From Effrenium voratum (Eukaryota; Sar; Dinophyceae; Suessiales; Symbiodiniaceae): 64,000 nt of DNA. A program made the translations under genes and the position numbers. Of this stretch, positions 12,431 through 25,365 are shown piece after piece. A model generated the notes under the pieces. It had not been told where the DNA came from. It was given only the letters and a program-made list of their open reading frames with translations, and did no database searches. How positions within the stretch are numbered: the first letter of the stretch is position 1; each line of letters starts with the position of its first letter. Location of the stretch: NCBI GenBank assembly GCA_963377175.1, contig CAUJNA010000171.1, positions 45,001 to 109,000 of the forward strand. Reading direction: 5' to 3'.

Positions 12431-15400
12431 CGCACGGAGCAATCCCCCGCCCCCCTCGGCGGTCCCAGGAGAAGTCATGACCCACCAGCAGGCCCCCAAC
12501 ACCCAGCAGCGCGCTGTAGGCTTGCAGGTCCGCACCTGCAATGGGAAGCCATTTCCTATAGCCTTTCCTTGGTTCCCCTTGTGCCAGCTTGACAGCTGTT
12601 GGCTTGCTTTCCCTTGGGCTTCCACAAACGAGATATTTTTGGAATATCGGGAGGAAGATCCAACCAACCGGAAGATGTGCGAACATGACAAAGGACAATG
12701 GCTTGAAACGACATGTGCAGAAGAGAATGGTTTGCGCACAAAGATCCGAAACAAAAACCAGAGTGGCTGAAAAGAGAACAAGAACGTCTTTCCAATGCCA
12801 ATGTGTCGCATGAGCCACAGTGGGAGTCGGTCCGCCCATTCTGGCTATCTGCAGCTGGCAATCTGAGTGTCGTACTGATGCCTTCCAGCGAGTGGTCGCC
12901 ATCCAAGAACCTCACACCAAGACAGAAAAGCCTGCGACAGCAAGCACTCCACCTGAAACCTCTATCATCTCTCTTGCAGTTGCCTACTGCCCTTGATTTT
13001 GCGCGCCCAGCCAGCCATTGACCTCCCAAAACCTCTTGCTCACTTGAACCAAGGCTAACTGGCAGGGCGAGAAGTCCAGCGGCCGCTTCACTCTGCCCAG
13101 GCCCCCGGCACAGCATCTACGCCGCGCAACTGGCGGGGCGCGGTGGGAGGCAAAGGAATGGCATGCGATCATGATCCATCATGGGCAACACTTGCCCTCA
13201 CAGGAATTCCCAATAGCTCTAGCCCGAGCGTCAGAACAAAGGGATCATTCCGAGGGCAAAGTGCAGAACTGATGGCAACAGAAAGCCCAAGGAGTGCAGA
13301 ACGGGCGAATGCTGGCGGCACGCCGCCTTCTGCAGCACGGACAGTTGAATTATCACTATGCCATTTCACCGTGGGAAGTACAAGCCTTTGAACAAACGGC
13401 ATCCCAAACATGAGATTGGCCATCAGCCACCTCCTGGGCGGCACGGAGGCTGTCCAGTGGAATCAGCTGGACCTGGGCGTCGATGCAAGGCGCTGGACAG
13501 GAGTTGTTTGGCTTCGGGTGAAATGGGGGAGCTTGAACAAACAAACTGCTACCCCGCTTGCTTTCCTTTTGGGAAGGTTCAACATGATGGTCTATTTAAC
13601 GCCCAGTTATCTCTTTCTAGGCAGTCAAATTGGCGTCGTTGTTTCGCGCAGTGTCCGCACTGAAACTCAAACATCGAGAGAATCGAGAGAGACAAAAACA
13701 CAGAACACGACGAGTAAAAACAAAAATCCAAAAGCGTGCAAACTAAAACAACAACCAAAAAAAAAATAATACAAAAGGGCGAGATCTCGAGCTTTCCCGT
13801 TTTTGCAGGGCACCTAGATTCTTTGAGTCCTCCAACTTGTAGAATGTTCAAGTGTTCGATGCTTTCGGATCTTTCGCGCCAGTTGCATAGAATTGTGTTT
13901 GTCAGCTTTTGCACGTTCGAGTTGTCGTGCTTTCATTTGTTTGGTTTCTTTGCGTTTTCTCGGGGGTCCCAGCATTTCCGTGTCTTTGGGATTGTTCAAT
14001 TGGTTCGAATTTTTGAGCATTTGTATTGTTCGGATGTTTCGCGCCATTTTTTGTCATTGGATGACAAACGTCAAGAATCATCCCCAACCTCACCGAACTA
14101 CTCTCTACTGTGTTTTATCCTGTCTTTGTAGCTCGCAAATTGTAGTTAAATCCTAAGGAGGAACTGTCGTGATTTGCTTGAAGTTGTCTGCTTCGTGCTA
14201 GACCTGATTCTAACGCCTCGCATGCGAGTTCCCGATTTCTCGAAAAGTATTGGTCTTTCCTCTAAATATCCTCCCTTTCAATATGTTTAAGCCTGCAATG
14301 TTTGCTTTGTTGTCATTGGATGAGCCTTGGCATTCTTTGCAAGTTTCAGCCACGACCCCGCCAATTACCCATTACTAAGTGTACACTCTCGATTGGCATA
14401 CTTCCTACCAAAATTGTAGCCAAAGACCCTGCAGCACTCTCGACTCCTTCTTTTGCTTCGCGCCAAACCTGATTCTAGGGTCTCGCAGTTTCAGAGTGAT
14501 CACGCTTTTTGCATTTTCGAGCTGGTTTTATCGCATATCACACTGTCCGTTTCTTTTTTTTAGAGTTACTAAAACAAAACAATGGGCCACCCCTGGCTGA
14601 CCCCAAGACTAGGCAGTTTGCGCCGCTGGGCCAAACGAGAAAGCCGTAAGCACGCCAACCAACACCCACTCTCCTGCTGAGCTGATTAGGGGGCACTACG
14701 TAAGAGCTGCGGAAAGGCGTTCGGAAAGCTCGACGTAGTTTACGTCAAAAACAAGTTGCTGCTTGATTCTGGGAAGGAATCGGAGTCGGCGACCAGGACT
14801 CAAAGCACCCACCGGCACCCAAGGCGCAGCTGATGTGAACCCCTGGCTACTCTGACCAAAGTAGTTGGAAGTTGGACCCTTCCCCTTTCTCAAAGTCTTC
14901 ATTGGCGAACCACCGATGACACCGATCATTTAGAGCTGCACCAACTCTCTCAATCCAATCTCTCACCTTGGGGAAAATCGCCTTCCCCGTTTCCAAGCTT
15001 CAACACCCCGCTCAAACCGAAACTAAAACTCAAAGCAATCAGCTTCCACCTCGGCCTCGCTGAACAGTCAGTGGATGTGAAAGGCACATGGCGCACATTG
15101 GCGGCTGTGGACTTGGATGTGAGGTCCTCCCTAAAGCAAAAAAAAACAACCACTGATCCACACTGCCGACTCACAGCCACCATTGGAGCTTCCCAACGGG
15201 AATCCCAGAAGCAACGTCCCCAAGGTCGTTTGCCATGGTTTGCCCGAATTGCCAGCCTACTTTGAGGGAGAAACATCTATCAAAGTGAATGAACCAAGAC
15301 CCGTACTAGTTTCCCTTCCAGACATGTCCAACCACCATGCCATGCTGTCACACACAGCATAAAGCGTCATGTTTTGCAGAGGTCATCTCCGGCCATCTCT

Positions 15401-15731
15401 CGCATTTAGCAACCTGGTGACATGTCATCCCCTTGCGGATATCGAGGAAGAACAGTTTCAACTAAACACCACTCTGCCGTTGAAACACCAAGGAACGTCA
15501 TTATGTATCATTTTGAATGCATCCCCCAAAAAAAACGAGGAAAACAAAAAAACTAGTTTGAACCCACCAAAACGGGCCCCGGAGAGAAACAAAAGCGAAG
15601 GCTCCGGACAGAGAGGCCGGGCCCGCGGCGCGCCGCCCGAACCGCGCCACCGCGCCGACCAGCGCGGCCTGCAAAGCGGAAAGCTTCGTGGAGCTTGCCT
15701 CCCGCTTGGACCTCTCTCCGAATGGCTTGTC
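12431..15731. other. Host DNA, no recognisable gene
   Basis: Host sequence with a local T-rich segment (about 13,800-14,560) of lower GC than its surroundings. No coding exon, RNA gene or repeat family was recognised. Confidence 0.4.
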
Positions 15732-15845
15732 CCTACTGTGGGTGGACGAAATCCTGCACCGCTTTGAAACCATGGGAAACCAGTATTTGTTGGCATGGGT
15801 AGGGTTTCTTAGTGGTGGTGCAGGATTTCGTCCATCCACAGTAGG
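15732..15845. mobile_element. MITE-like inverted repeat
   Basis: Two 29-bp arms, 15732-15760 and 15817-15845, are inverted copies with one mismatch, around a 56-bp centre. No target duplication is evident in the flanks and no protein is encoded. A short non-autonomous DNA transposon is the simplest reading, but a simple inverted duplication would look the same. Confidence 0.5.
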
Positions 15846-17579
15846 ACCCCAGGAAATAGGAGTTCATACTCTGGGTTGATGGAATGGGGAAAATGAGCGC
15901 TCATTTAATTGCCGCCCTCGTGCCGCTACCTCACTTTGAAGGGTTGGGTCTACTTAGCTGACATGGACGCCTGAATGTTGTGAAGGGCAGGCTGCATTCC
16001 GAATAGATAAGGTTGCTGATCGGCGACGTTCAATCGTTAATTCTTCCGGTTGGCCATGATTGAAAGCCTGCGTTGCCCTCCCAGATTGTTGCAAGCCAAG
16101 GCGAGAAATGAAAATGGGGCAGCGGTGGAGTTTCAACCCCCCCCCCCCCGTCCAAATCTAAAGCCGCGTTCTTGGCATTATTGATCTGAGGTGGGAGGAC
16201 TGCGTGCCTCCGGGAGGTGAAAAACCCGAGCATCCCGAGCTTGCCAAATCTCGCCGGTAGTAAATATGCATGGGCGGCAAACCATAGATTCCAGCCTCTG
16301 AACCAAGGTGACCCCCCACAGAGCCAAGAGATTTCTGCATCCTGCGATGGCTCAAGTGACAGCATAGGCGAAGCGGGCCACAGGGCGACAAGCGTTTACC
16401 TGCCACCCTGGCCCCACGGTATGATACGTGCTCAGGTCACGAGCACTGTGCTCGATGCAGCGCGCAGGGCATGTCCACGAACTCTAAAAATACATGGTTT
16501 GGAGACTAAGCAGCGGAAGGAGGTCTGCACCTGTGCCACTGCAGACCTGTGAAAGAGGGCGGGCAGCAGCTTAGCTTCAAACCAGATAGAACAAGGCTGC
16601 CACAACAGGCACCCGAACAATAATCGCTGGTGCCATCTGGCTAATGAACACATAGCGAGATGCATTGCGTCAGGTTTCGCTGCTTGCTCTGCCCTGTCCT
16701 CAGCAGAGGGGTTTCTTGCGTCCACGGGTGCTCTGCCAGGCTGATCTGCGCATGGGAAAAACGCACTGAGAAAGACCTCACGACCCAAGTCTCACCAGCC
16801 AAAGCCAAGCACCGATGCACTTCACGGAATCAGCGCCCATGTGAGCCGAGGGCAGTGGCCACTGAACAGTCTGGCCGTCCACACCCAGGCTCAAATGCCC
16901 GTCCGAACAAGTTTCTGTCTTGACCCAAGGCTCAGCATGGCACCCGGCGATTCTTGAGTGAGACTGACTCTCAGTCCGAGCCCTGCTTCTTCTTGGTCAA
17001 GTTCACCTGAGGGCTTTGCTTACGGCGGAATTTGCCTGCTGGTAGCCATCATGCCCATGTGTCGGAACCTTCGGCATGGCAAATCAAGTGGTCACACGAG
17101 TGCGAAAGAATGAACAATCGAATATGGTGAGTTGGGCTTTGAATTGGGCTGCCTCGGGTTTTGCCCGGAAGAAAGCGCCGTGCCTCTCACGGTATTCTTA
17201 CCGCGTCTCTCTTGGTTTCACTAGTACGCATGGACAAGGCAAACCTTTCTCCCCCCGGAGATTCAAACTGAAGCGCTTGGGAAAGGCAAGCCCTGGCACC
17301 CACTCCGACGCATGCCAAATGCGGGCGCGGGCAGGCAATCTGCCTGAAGAATTGGTACAAATTGGTGGCCAGTGAGCATAATGGAATTTGCCCTTGCAGC
17401 GAGTCCTGCAGCTCTGCCCAGCAATTGTTGGAACAACAAATCGCTCGCAAACATGACCAAGTCTGGTGATCAATATGAAACGCAACCGACCCCATGCATG
17501 CTGCGCGCTGTCTAAAGGAAGGGCGACCTCGCGCTCAACATCCGCAGCCCCCCCCCCCACCCAAGCCCTAAATGCAGCT
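15846..17579. other. Host DNA, no recognisable gene
   Basis: Contains a C-run at about 16138-16149. I see no exon-like segment. Confidence 0.4.
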
Positions 17580-19958
17580 TTGCATCTGTTTCGCGCTTCA
17601 GCACCTGAGCGTAATCGGGTGCTAAAGTGTCAAAAATGGCATCACTTCGGCAATACGGATGACCAGTGACCAGGTACGCCTTGTGGCCTTGTCAACTTCC
17701 GCAAATTTGACTGCGTTCCCTATCAACACGAGGAAGGATTTGACTCTCAACGTCAATACTTGCATCGAAAGGGGCATGCAACAGCGTCTGCGAGGACTCC
17801 AGGATCTTCATGTAGGCCGCCTCGGTCTCCTGAAGCAACCATCGACTGAGCGTGCCTGCCAGCGTAGCAAGCCCCACCTCAACCAAGCAACACATCAGCT
17901 CAGGCGAATAGGAACAGGCCAAATAACTTGTCACAGGGCGAATAGGACGGCTCAGTCCTGGATGGTCTTGTCATACTCGTTGCGCGCCTGGGTCTTGCGG
18001 ACCAGGCTCTCGTTGATCTTTTGCAGCCGGTCCGTAAGGATAGATAGCTCCTGTCCGCTTCCGCAAAGTCGGGAACCCGGTTTCTTCAAATTTCAACCCA
18101 AGTAAAATATACCCCTACGTTACATGGGGGGGGTCTACTTTTGGTTTTGGAAGATATATAATCAGTGGTCATACCGGTCTCAATGATAAGTTTTGGGCTG
18201 TAATTCTATAGCGTGTGTGTTGCCTTCCTGAGAGGGGCCTTTCTAAAACCAGTCGGCAAAAATGATGAGTGTGCTGAAGAAAAAACATCATGCACCAACC
18301 ACTACTCACCCTCTTCAATAAGTGAGTCCTCCAGAACAAGAAATGAGGGCCAAAGTTTATGGGAAAACCTCGCGGGAAGTTCATCGGAGGGAAGTCCTTT
18401 ACAGTGCAATTGTCATATATGTCTTAACCCAAGATACACCCGTGCAGGGGCCCGACGACAACTCATTGCCCAAAAATGATGTTGAACTCAGCCGGGTCAC
18501 TTTTGCTTTAATGCGCGCGGGGGCGGGGGGTGGGGTGGGGGTTATCATAAAACTGCACAGGTTGAAGGGTCCCAAATGCCGAACTGCAACCGCTTGGCAG
18601 AAAACGGGTGGATGCGACCAACTTTCCAACAAAAGAATGTTTCTTGTGTCCACAAAGACTATTCGCTCCTCAGCTGCGTAGTGTACAACCACTTGCGTAC
18701 TCCGAAACAGAGACCCAGCTCAAGCTGAGCAATCGCTGCACAATGCTGCAGCGCTCCATCTATATTCCCAGAGTTCTCCTTCAACAAAACGCAGGCGTCG
18801 CCCCACGACATTTGCGAAGTTTCTCGCCCAGAGCCGCTCCGAAACACTCTGGAGCCCGAGGGCAAAAAACCTAAGCATACCTAAGCTTTTGGCAGTTGGT
18901 ACAAAAAGCAGAAAACCAACTAAAAACACAAGGGGTTGTTGTACAAGGATCCCGCAATTCTCGCGCAATCTATGTTCCTTCTGAGCCTTTCGTTTGCTCC
19001 ACCCATTTTCGACTACAGCCTTTTCTGCCCTCTGCCCACTGCTCTTGGTGAAGATGCCCGCCCGTGCTCCTTCTGGATCTTGGCTTTGTCCTGGCGGGCA
19101 CTAGGTGAAAGCGTGTGGGTGCTTCCCACACTTTCTGAACGAAAGCTGCTTTCGGTGAAACTAGCGACCTCAAAATAACTCTTGCACAACGAGCAGTTTC
19201 GAATGGCAACCTCAAAAGGGGCGTTCAGACCCGAACCCAAAGCTAAGCACCCCCCCACCTCCCAAGATTCAACGAATCAATTTAACTGCTAAAGTAAGGA
19301 GAACGCTATGCTAGCAACTTGCGTAAAGAGTGGGGCCCCACAAGCGGTTGTTTCTTTCCTGCGTCCTTCCAAAAGCTTCCACAACGGGCACCTCCTTCTC
19401 GGAATGGGAATGGGAATGGCTTGGATTGGAATGAGAATGGGAATAGGAATGGGAATGGGAATGAATGAGGACCCCGCCCCCGCCGCAATGTGTTTTTCTC
19501 ATCTTCGGACTCGAATCCAGGCACCTCCTCCTCTTTGAGGATCTGACGGTTCAGCTCCTCGCTGCCGGCTGGCCACATGTTAGCGGAGGCATCGTGCCGT
19601 CAGTTTGGATGATCCCACTGATTTGGCCGAGGGAAAATACGCTCCGGAAAAATGTGTTATGAATGGGAAGCCACTGCTGCAATGACAGATGGAGCCCTTG
19701 CAAAGCGGACTGTGTTCATGTACGAACGTGGACGACGAGCACACGATACTGACGAGCCATGCATGGTCAACACCTGTGTGGAACTGTGGGTGAAGATGAA
19801 AGGATCCGTGTGCATCCCTGCCTAAACACCATTCACTTGATCCAACCCGACATGCTCCCAGGCTGGCATCGTCTGACGTCTTCGGGTCTCCTCCCTCTTC
19901 TCGCGGAGGTCCTCGATGGACTTCACCAGCTCATTGTTGTAGTTCTGGAGGGTTGCGC
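17580..19958 (-). CDS. SSNA1/DIP13-like microtubule-associated coiled-coil protein (host gene, split)
   Basis: Six consecutive exons read as a homologue of SSNA1 (Chlamydomonas DIP13), a ~115-residue coiled-coil protein that binds microtubules at basal bodies, flagella and midbodies. Exons on the minus strand: 19891-19958 (contains LQNYNNELVKSIEDLREKRE), 19525-19557 (ELNRQILKEEE), 19070-19090 (DKAKIQK), 17958-18050 (RLQKINESLVRK), 17776-17829 (ETEAAYMKILESSQTLLH), and from 17604 down (VLKRET). Joined, they follow the family without a gap in register. Donors are GA, GT, GA, GA and GC; every acceptor is AG followed by G. One exon is only 21 bp. The first exon with the start codon and the last exon with the stop codon were not located. 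The family assignment is firm; exact borders where GAG or G is shared by both sides are ambiguous. Confidence 0.9.
19401..19470. repeat. GGAATG-type hexanucleotide repeat inside an SSNA1 intron
   Basis: Imperfect tandem GGGAAT/GGAATG units lie between the 33-bp and 21-bp exons of the SSNA1-like gene. Confidence 0.8.
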
Positions 19959-20690
19959 CTGGAGTCAAGGGGGGGTGGAGACAAACACGGGCACACATCG
20001 GAAAAGTGGCGCGCTGGTTGCAGTTTGCACAGAACGCACGCGCACTTCTGTCCAATGATCTTTGGAGAGCGGCTGCCCTCGCATTGCCACAACCTCTTGC
20101 GCTGGCAGTTTGGCACTGGAAAAAAATTGCAGCGCAATCCCGTTCCACGAGTTTCCCCGCATGGGTGCAAAAGCAGTTGGTGCACAGAACCTGCATGGGT
20201 CAGATGGTGCACAAAACCGCGCGCGAAAAAACACAACATATTCTGCGAAGACGATCTACAGCGTCGCCATTTAAAGATCGGACACTTAATAGGCCAACAC
20301 GGATTTGGCGCTGCTTCCGCAAGGGGCGCTGCCGGCAACCAGAAGAATGCGATAGGCGCTTCGCACTATTTATTGAATGGCTCGCCATTGGGCTGCAGGC
20401 CTGGAAGTTGGAGAGCTGGAAGGCAGGGCGAGAGAACCGAAAGGCCACACGCAAGCTCGCACGCGTGTGGCCCTAAATGCGTTCCACATCTATGGCAATC
20501 GTCGCGCACAGCCACACACACACACGCGCAAAGTTGCATCACGCATCATGATTTTCATGGCAATCACACTGGCCACGCGCTTCCACAGCGCTCTGCCGCA
20601 AAACTGGCCATTGGTGCCCGCTTTTCAGCTAACATCCAGCCCAAAATTTGAAGATTGTCACGTGCTTCCCGCTGGCCACGGCAGTTTTCT
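19959..20690. other. Host DNA upstream of the SSNA1-like gene
   Basis: The missing first SSNA1 exon could lie here but I could not place it. There is a short (CA)n run at about 20514-20525. Confidence 0.35.
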
Positions 20691-23660
20691 GGCCATCAAG
20701 TTCTGAGTTCCAAAGCCAGCGGGGATGCAAATCACACTGGCCACGCGCTTTCACAGCGCACGTACGGCCCTGAAGGTTGAATTTCAAAGCCAGCCGCGGA
20801 TACGCAAATCACAACGTACGCCGCGCTCTGCCGCATTTGCGTCGTCACGTCGGGGTAAAAGCAGGCTTTTCAGCATCCAGCGAAAAAATGCTGACTTGTC
20901 ACACGCTTCTTCACTGGCCACGCCAGTTTTCTGGTCATCAAGCTTTGAGTTCCCAAAGCTAGCGGGAATGCAAATCACGCTGGCCACGCACTTCCGCAGT
21001 GTACGTACGGTCATCAAGTTTGAACTCCAAAGCCAGACGTGGAAATGCAGCAAATCACAGTGTACGCCGCACTCTGCCGCAAACTTAGGCGTTTGCGTCA
21101 TGTCGAGGAAAAAGCCGGTGTTTTTCAGCATCCCGCGAAAAAATGCTGACTTTTCAAGCGCTTCTTCACTCTGGCCCCACGCTTTTCGACAATACGCTGT
21201 GTCCGCCTTGCACGCTGCTTCGGCAAAAGCAGGGTTTTCAGTTAACAGCGAGCAATTGATGACTTTCCATGCGTGTCCCCACCAGCTACGCCAGTTTTCT
21301 GATCATCAAGCTTTGAGTTCCAAAGCCAGCTGCGCAAATGCAAAACACACTTCGCCACACGCCTCCGCAACTATAGCTGCTTGCGCCCCTCAAACACTTG
21401 CTACGGAAATGCACATCACATTGGCCGCGGGTCTCCGCAGCGAGCGCCGTGCTTTGCCTCGCAACTGGCTGTTGGCACTCGGCGCCTGGGATAAAGGAGT
21501 CTTCAAGCAACACAAAGTGCGCAGTCGCTGTCTTGCTGTATGTTTACCGACCAGCCGCGTCAGGTTTGGGATCACCAAGCGTCGAGTTCGAACGCGAGCT
21601 GCGTAAATACAAGCTACACCACCCACGCGCTTCCGCAGTGAACGCCTTTGCTCTGCTGCACAACTAGCTGTTTGCGCCCGCTTCCAGGTATGTAAAAGCA
21701 GGGCTTCAGCGAACACTAAGCAAACAATTGGATTTTTCCGCTGGTAAGATTTGAGATCAAAAGCCTGCTGAAATTACGTCGCAACGCGCGCTGCGCTCTG
21801 CCGCGCAACTTGCTGTTTACGCCCACACCTAGGAGGCAGTATGGTTTTCAGCAATCACTCAGCGAACAACTGATGACTTTCTGTGTGCTTCCCCGCCTTG
21901 AATCCGAGCGTCAACTGCACGAGTACAAATTACATTGGCCACGCGCTTCCACAGTGAACGCCACGCTCTGCCGCGCTACTAGCTGCTTGTGCCCTAGAGC
22001 TTCAGTTGGGGAATTTCTGCGTGTTTCCCGAGGCCTCCACAGTGTGCGCCACTGTGTTTGCATCCCTGTTGGCCACACAAGGCTTCCACCGGGCATGCGC
22101 GTCAGCGGCCAGACAAGGCGACCGAGACTTGCTTTGAAAAGATGTTCAAGCTCCGCTGGGGGCGCATACCCTATCCACGGGCGTGGCACCCCAGCTTCCA
22201 ACATCTTACCCCAATTTCCAAATCTCCATGGCACACCGCCTGCAGCAATAGTCCCGCGTTTGCAAGACAAGGCGACAAGCACTGCGGGCTGAGCAAAACG
22301 CACGGCGTGGTTGGCCAGCCCTGATCCCTCACAAAAAAGATACCCCCCCATAGCTTGTCAAGCAAGATACCAAAAAAAGCGATCGCTGCCAGCACATACC
22401 ATGCCCGCCGACAGTTTTGTCACAAGACCTTCACCGCGGCCATGCGCAGCGCAGCGGTTAAAGTGCCGTGTGGACTCATACAGTTGGGCCGGCTGCCTGG
22501 GGGAGGTTCTGGTCATCAAGGTTGAGTTCGAACGCCAGCTGTGGAAGTGCAATCACATTGGCTACGCGCCTCCACAGTGCGCGCCGCGCAGCAGGCATAA
22601 AGCGCAGCAGGCATAAAGCACGCAGTTGATGTCTCGCCGTGCGTTTATCCACCGGCCGGGCTGCTTTTGACGGGTCCCCACTCTAGCGCGCACAGTTGGC
22701 TGCACGAACGCTTTCCCCTCCGGCCGCGCCAGCTTTCAAGCTTTGAGTTCGAACGCCAGCATAGGGAGTGCAATCACATTGGCTGCGCGCCTCCACAGTA
22801 TGCGCCGCGCAACAGGAAACAAGGAGAGCCGGGGAACCCAAAAACCTAGATGCGAGCAAATATTTGTGAATGACTGTCAGCGAACTGCTTGCCCAAGCAG
22901 TGTGCAGGCAGGAGCTCGTGGATTATGCCTTTTTGCTATGGCCCCTTGAGGGCTCCACGGACAATTGGGTCTTTGCAAGCAGCAAAAGCTCTTAGATGGC
23001 AGCCTTGCACTGAGCTGCAAGCATCGGACAAGAGCAAGAGAGATGCGAATCCAGGACGCGGCAGTCGAAATTACATCGTTGCAACAAGCCATGGTTTGTC
23101 ACGTTTTCTCGGAGCTTCTTGCGGGTGGTTTTCGGCAAAGGGGCGTCTCCCAAGCACTTGGTTCACTTTGTCTTTTGGACTCCCGGGGAAGCAGCGGCCT
23201 TTTTTTGCAATGTTTTTGGGCTACAAGGTGGTTCAGAGGGGGCGGCAGCCGCGCGCGCGCGCCGCGCGCGCGCCTTTCCATGTGATGTTGAGCTCATGGA
23301 CAGGCGCGCGCACGGCGCGCGCGCTTGCGGCGCGAACAGGCTTGCCCGATCTTGCCGCGAACAGGCTTGCCCGATCTTCCCCCGTCACCTCGGCGGGGGT
23401 TGCATCCGCAGAAGCAAATCCCAACGGCACACGCCGCCGTCGCCTCCATCCTATCGGATATTTGAGATCGGTCCCGTTTTTGCCGGCAATTCGGCCTGCA
23501 AACATGGTACACTTCAGGCCGAACCCCTGCCGATCCTCGCTCCCTCGCGGTTAGACAACTAAACGAGAACCCAACCCCAGAGGAGTTCTTGGGAAAAAGC
23601 ACAGAGTTGATGTCGTCTTGCTGCGCGTTTACCTGCCAGCGGTGCACTCCTGTTGAACAC

Positions 23661-23702
<42 letters not shown>

Positions 23703-24500
23703 CCGATTGCCTGCCACCGGCCACGCCAGTTTTCTAGTCATCAAGCTTTGATAGCCGCTTCCCGTTGGCCATGCGCCTCCACGCGCGCGCGTGCGCAGCA
23801 AGCATAAAGCACGCAGCCAATGTCTTGCTTCGCGCTGACCCGCCGCCCACGCTGCTGCGGCGGGACCCTGCTGCAGCGCCCAGAGTTGGGCCGCTTGAAC
23901 GCGGGGGCGCTTTCCCTTTCTGGTCATCAAGTTATAAGTTCGTACGCCAGGCAATCACATCTGGCCACACACCTGCGCAGTAAGCAAGCGCAAGGCATGC
24001 AATTGATGTCTTACCCACCGCTGCTTCGACGCGGCCCCGCTCCAATGCACAGCTGGGCCGGTTCATTGTGGGGGTGTCAAGTTTTGTGTTCGAACACCAG
24101 CTGCGGAATTGCAATCAAGTTGGCCACCTCCACAGCGTGCGCCGCGCAGCAAGAATAGAGCATGGGACTGATGTCTTGCTGCGTGTACCCCGCTCCGCTA
24201 CACCTGGGCCAGTTGCCTGCACGAAGCTTCCCACGCCAGTTTCCTGGTCATCAAGTCTTGAATCACGTTTCGCGTTGGCCGCGCAGCCGCACGCCGTCTT
24301 GCTGCGCGTTTGCCCACCGACCACGCTGATGCGGCGGGACCCCACTCCAACGCACACGTTGCGCCGTTTGATCGACGGGGTGTTTTTGCCATTGGCCCCA
24401 CACCTCCACCGCGCGCGCCGCGCAGCAAGCGTAAAGCGGGCAGCTGATGTCTTGCTGTGCGTTTGCCTGCCGGCCGCGCTGCTTCGGTGGGACCCACTCT
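20691..24500. repeat. Degenerate dispersed/tandem repeat cluster
   Basis: Recurring blocks share the core GTCATCAAGCTTTGAGTTC, followed by AAAGCCAGC or GAACGCCAGC, AAATGCAAATCACA, CTGGCCACGCGCTTCC and GCAGTG. Copies start near 20694, 20935, 21010, 21300, 22513, 22736, 23738, 23923 and 24245, with uneven spacing and divergence. Open frames here are not conserved between copies, so I do not call genes. A (CA)n run at about 23660-23698 and a CG-rich palindromic stretch at about 23250-23330 sit inside. Confidence 0.6.
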
Positions 24501-24586
24501 TTGGCCGGTCGCACCAAGACACCGTTCGGCGTCACCGTCCTACTGGGGTTCATCGGCTGCCCGGATTAAGTGATGCGGCGAAAGCT

Positions 24587-25350
24587 TCAGCTTCCTTCTT
24601 GACCATTCTGCGTTCCACCGTTCTCCAGCACCTGCGTAGGGGCGAAGGTCACGCGCAGCTTGTTCAAGATGTCATCCGCTGGACCAGGCTTACCGGCGCC
24701 GATGAGGGTTAGGGCGTCCACCCAACTCCAAAACCCACTGGCCCGCCATGTCGTACAGCTTTTGCACAAAGCCCATCCGCAAAAGGTCTGCAAGATCTTG
24801 GCGAACTGGCTAGCCTAAGAATCTCGGACCACAAGCAGCAGCCAGCAAGCCTGGCAAGCCGTCTGCAGGCTGTTGTAGGCAGACGCCAGCCATCCGTTGA
24901 CGCTGCCAGTTCTAGGGCCAACTTGAGAAGGGGAAACACAAAAGGTAGAAAAACCTGTGTCGTAATTGCGAAAAGCGGGCCGAAGAGCTTGTTGAGGCTA
25001 CCTTTCGTGATCTCATCATCGTCGGCCCGTTCAGCCGAAGAATGAAAATGGGGAGCCGGTAGGCTGCGTCCAGTTTCCATCTTCTTGTCGACACGCTGCC
25101 CCACCTCGAGAAGCAGGCCCGAGGATGCGGACTGCCTCATACTTTTTCTTGAAGCACCCTCCGAAGAGCTCTGTGAAAAAAATGTGAGCATTTCTGCGTC
25201 GTAGGCTGGAAAAAAGGTAGCTGCGATCTTGCCCTCAGCCACTCGAAGGCGTTTGGGCTGGCGGATCAATTGTCGCCTCTGGCTCCTGCGCTGGGAGGCA
25301 GGGGCTTTCCCGTAGAGCTCTCGGACCAACTTGCATAGAGTCACTAGAGT
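24587..25350 (-). pseudogene. Host coding-like region with frame changes, unidentified
   Basis: Minus-strand protein-like sequence runs from about 25,340 (pieces such as LRVAEGKIAATFFPAYDAEM and EVGQRVDKKMETG) to about 24,830. It continues in a second frame as MGFVQKLYDMAGQWVLELG near 24,730-24,790 and in a third as TLIGAGKPGPADDILNKL near 24,640-24,710. The frame changes could be introns with unusual borders, as elsewhere in this genome, or true decay. No family was recognised. Confidence 0.35.
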
Positions 25351-25365
25351 CAATGAGTCAAATAC

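Noticed and set aside
12116..12902. Long Gln/Pro/Thr or Gly/Trp/Leu/Val repeat proteins on both strands
   Set aside because: They are translations of the CCAA/CCAG/CCGA tetranucleotide array.
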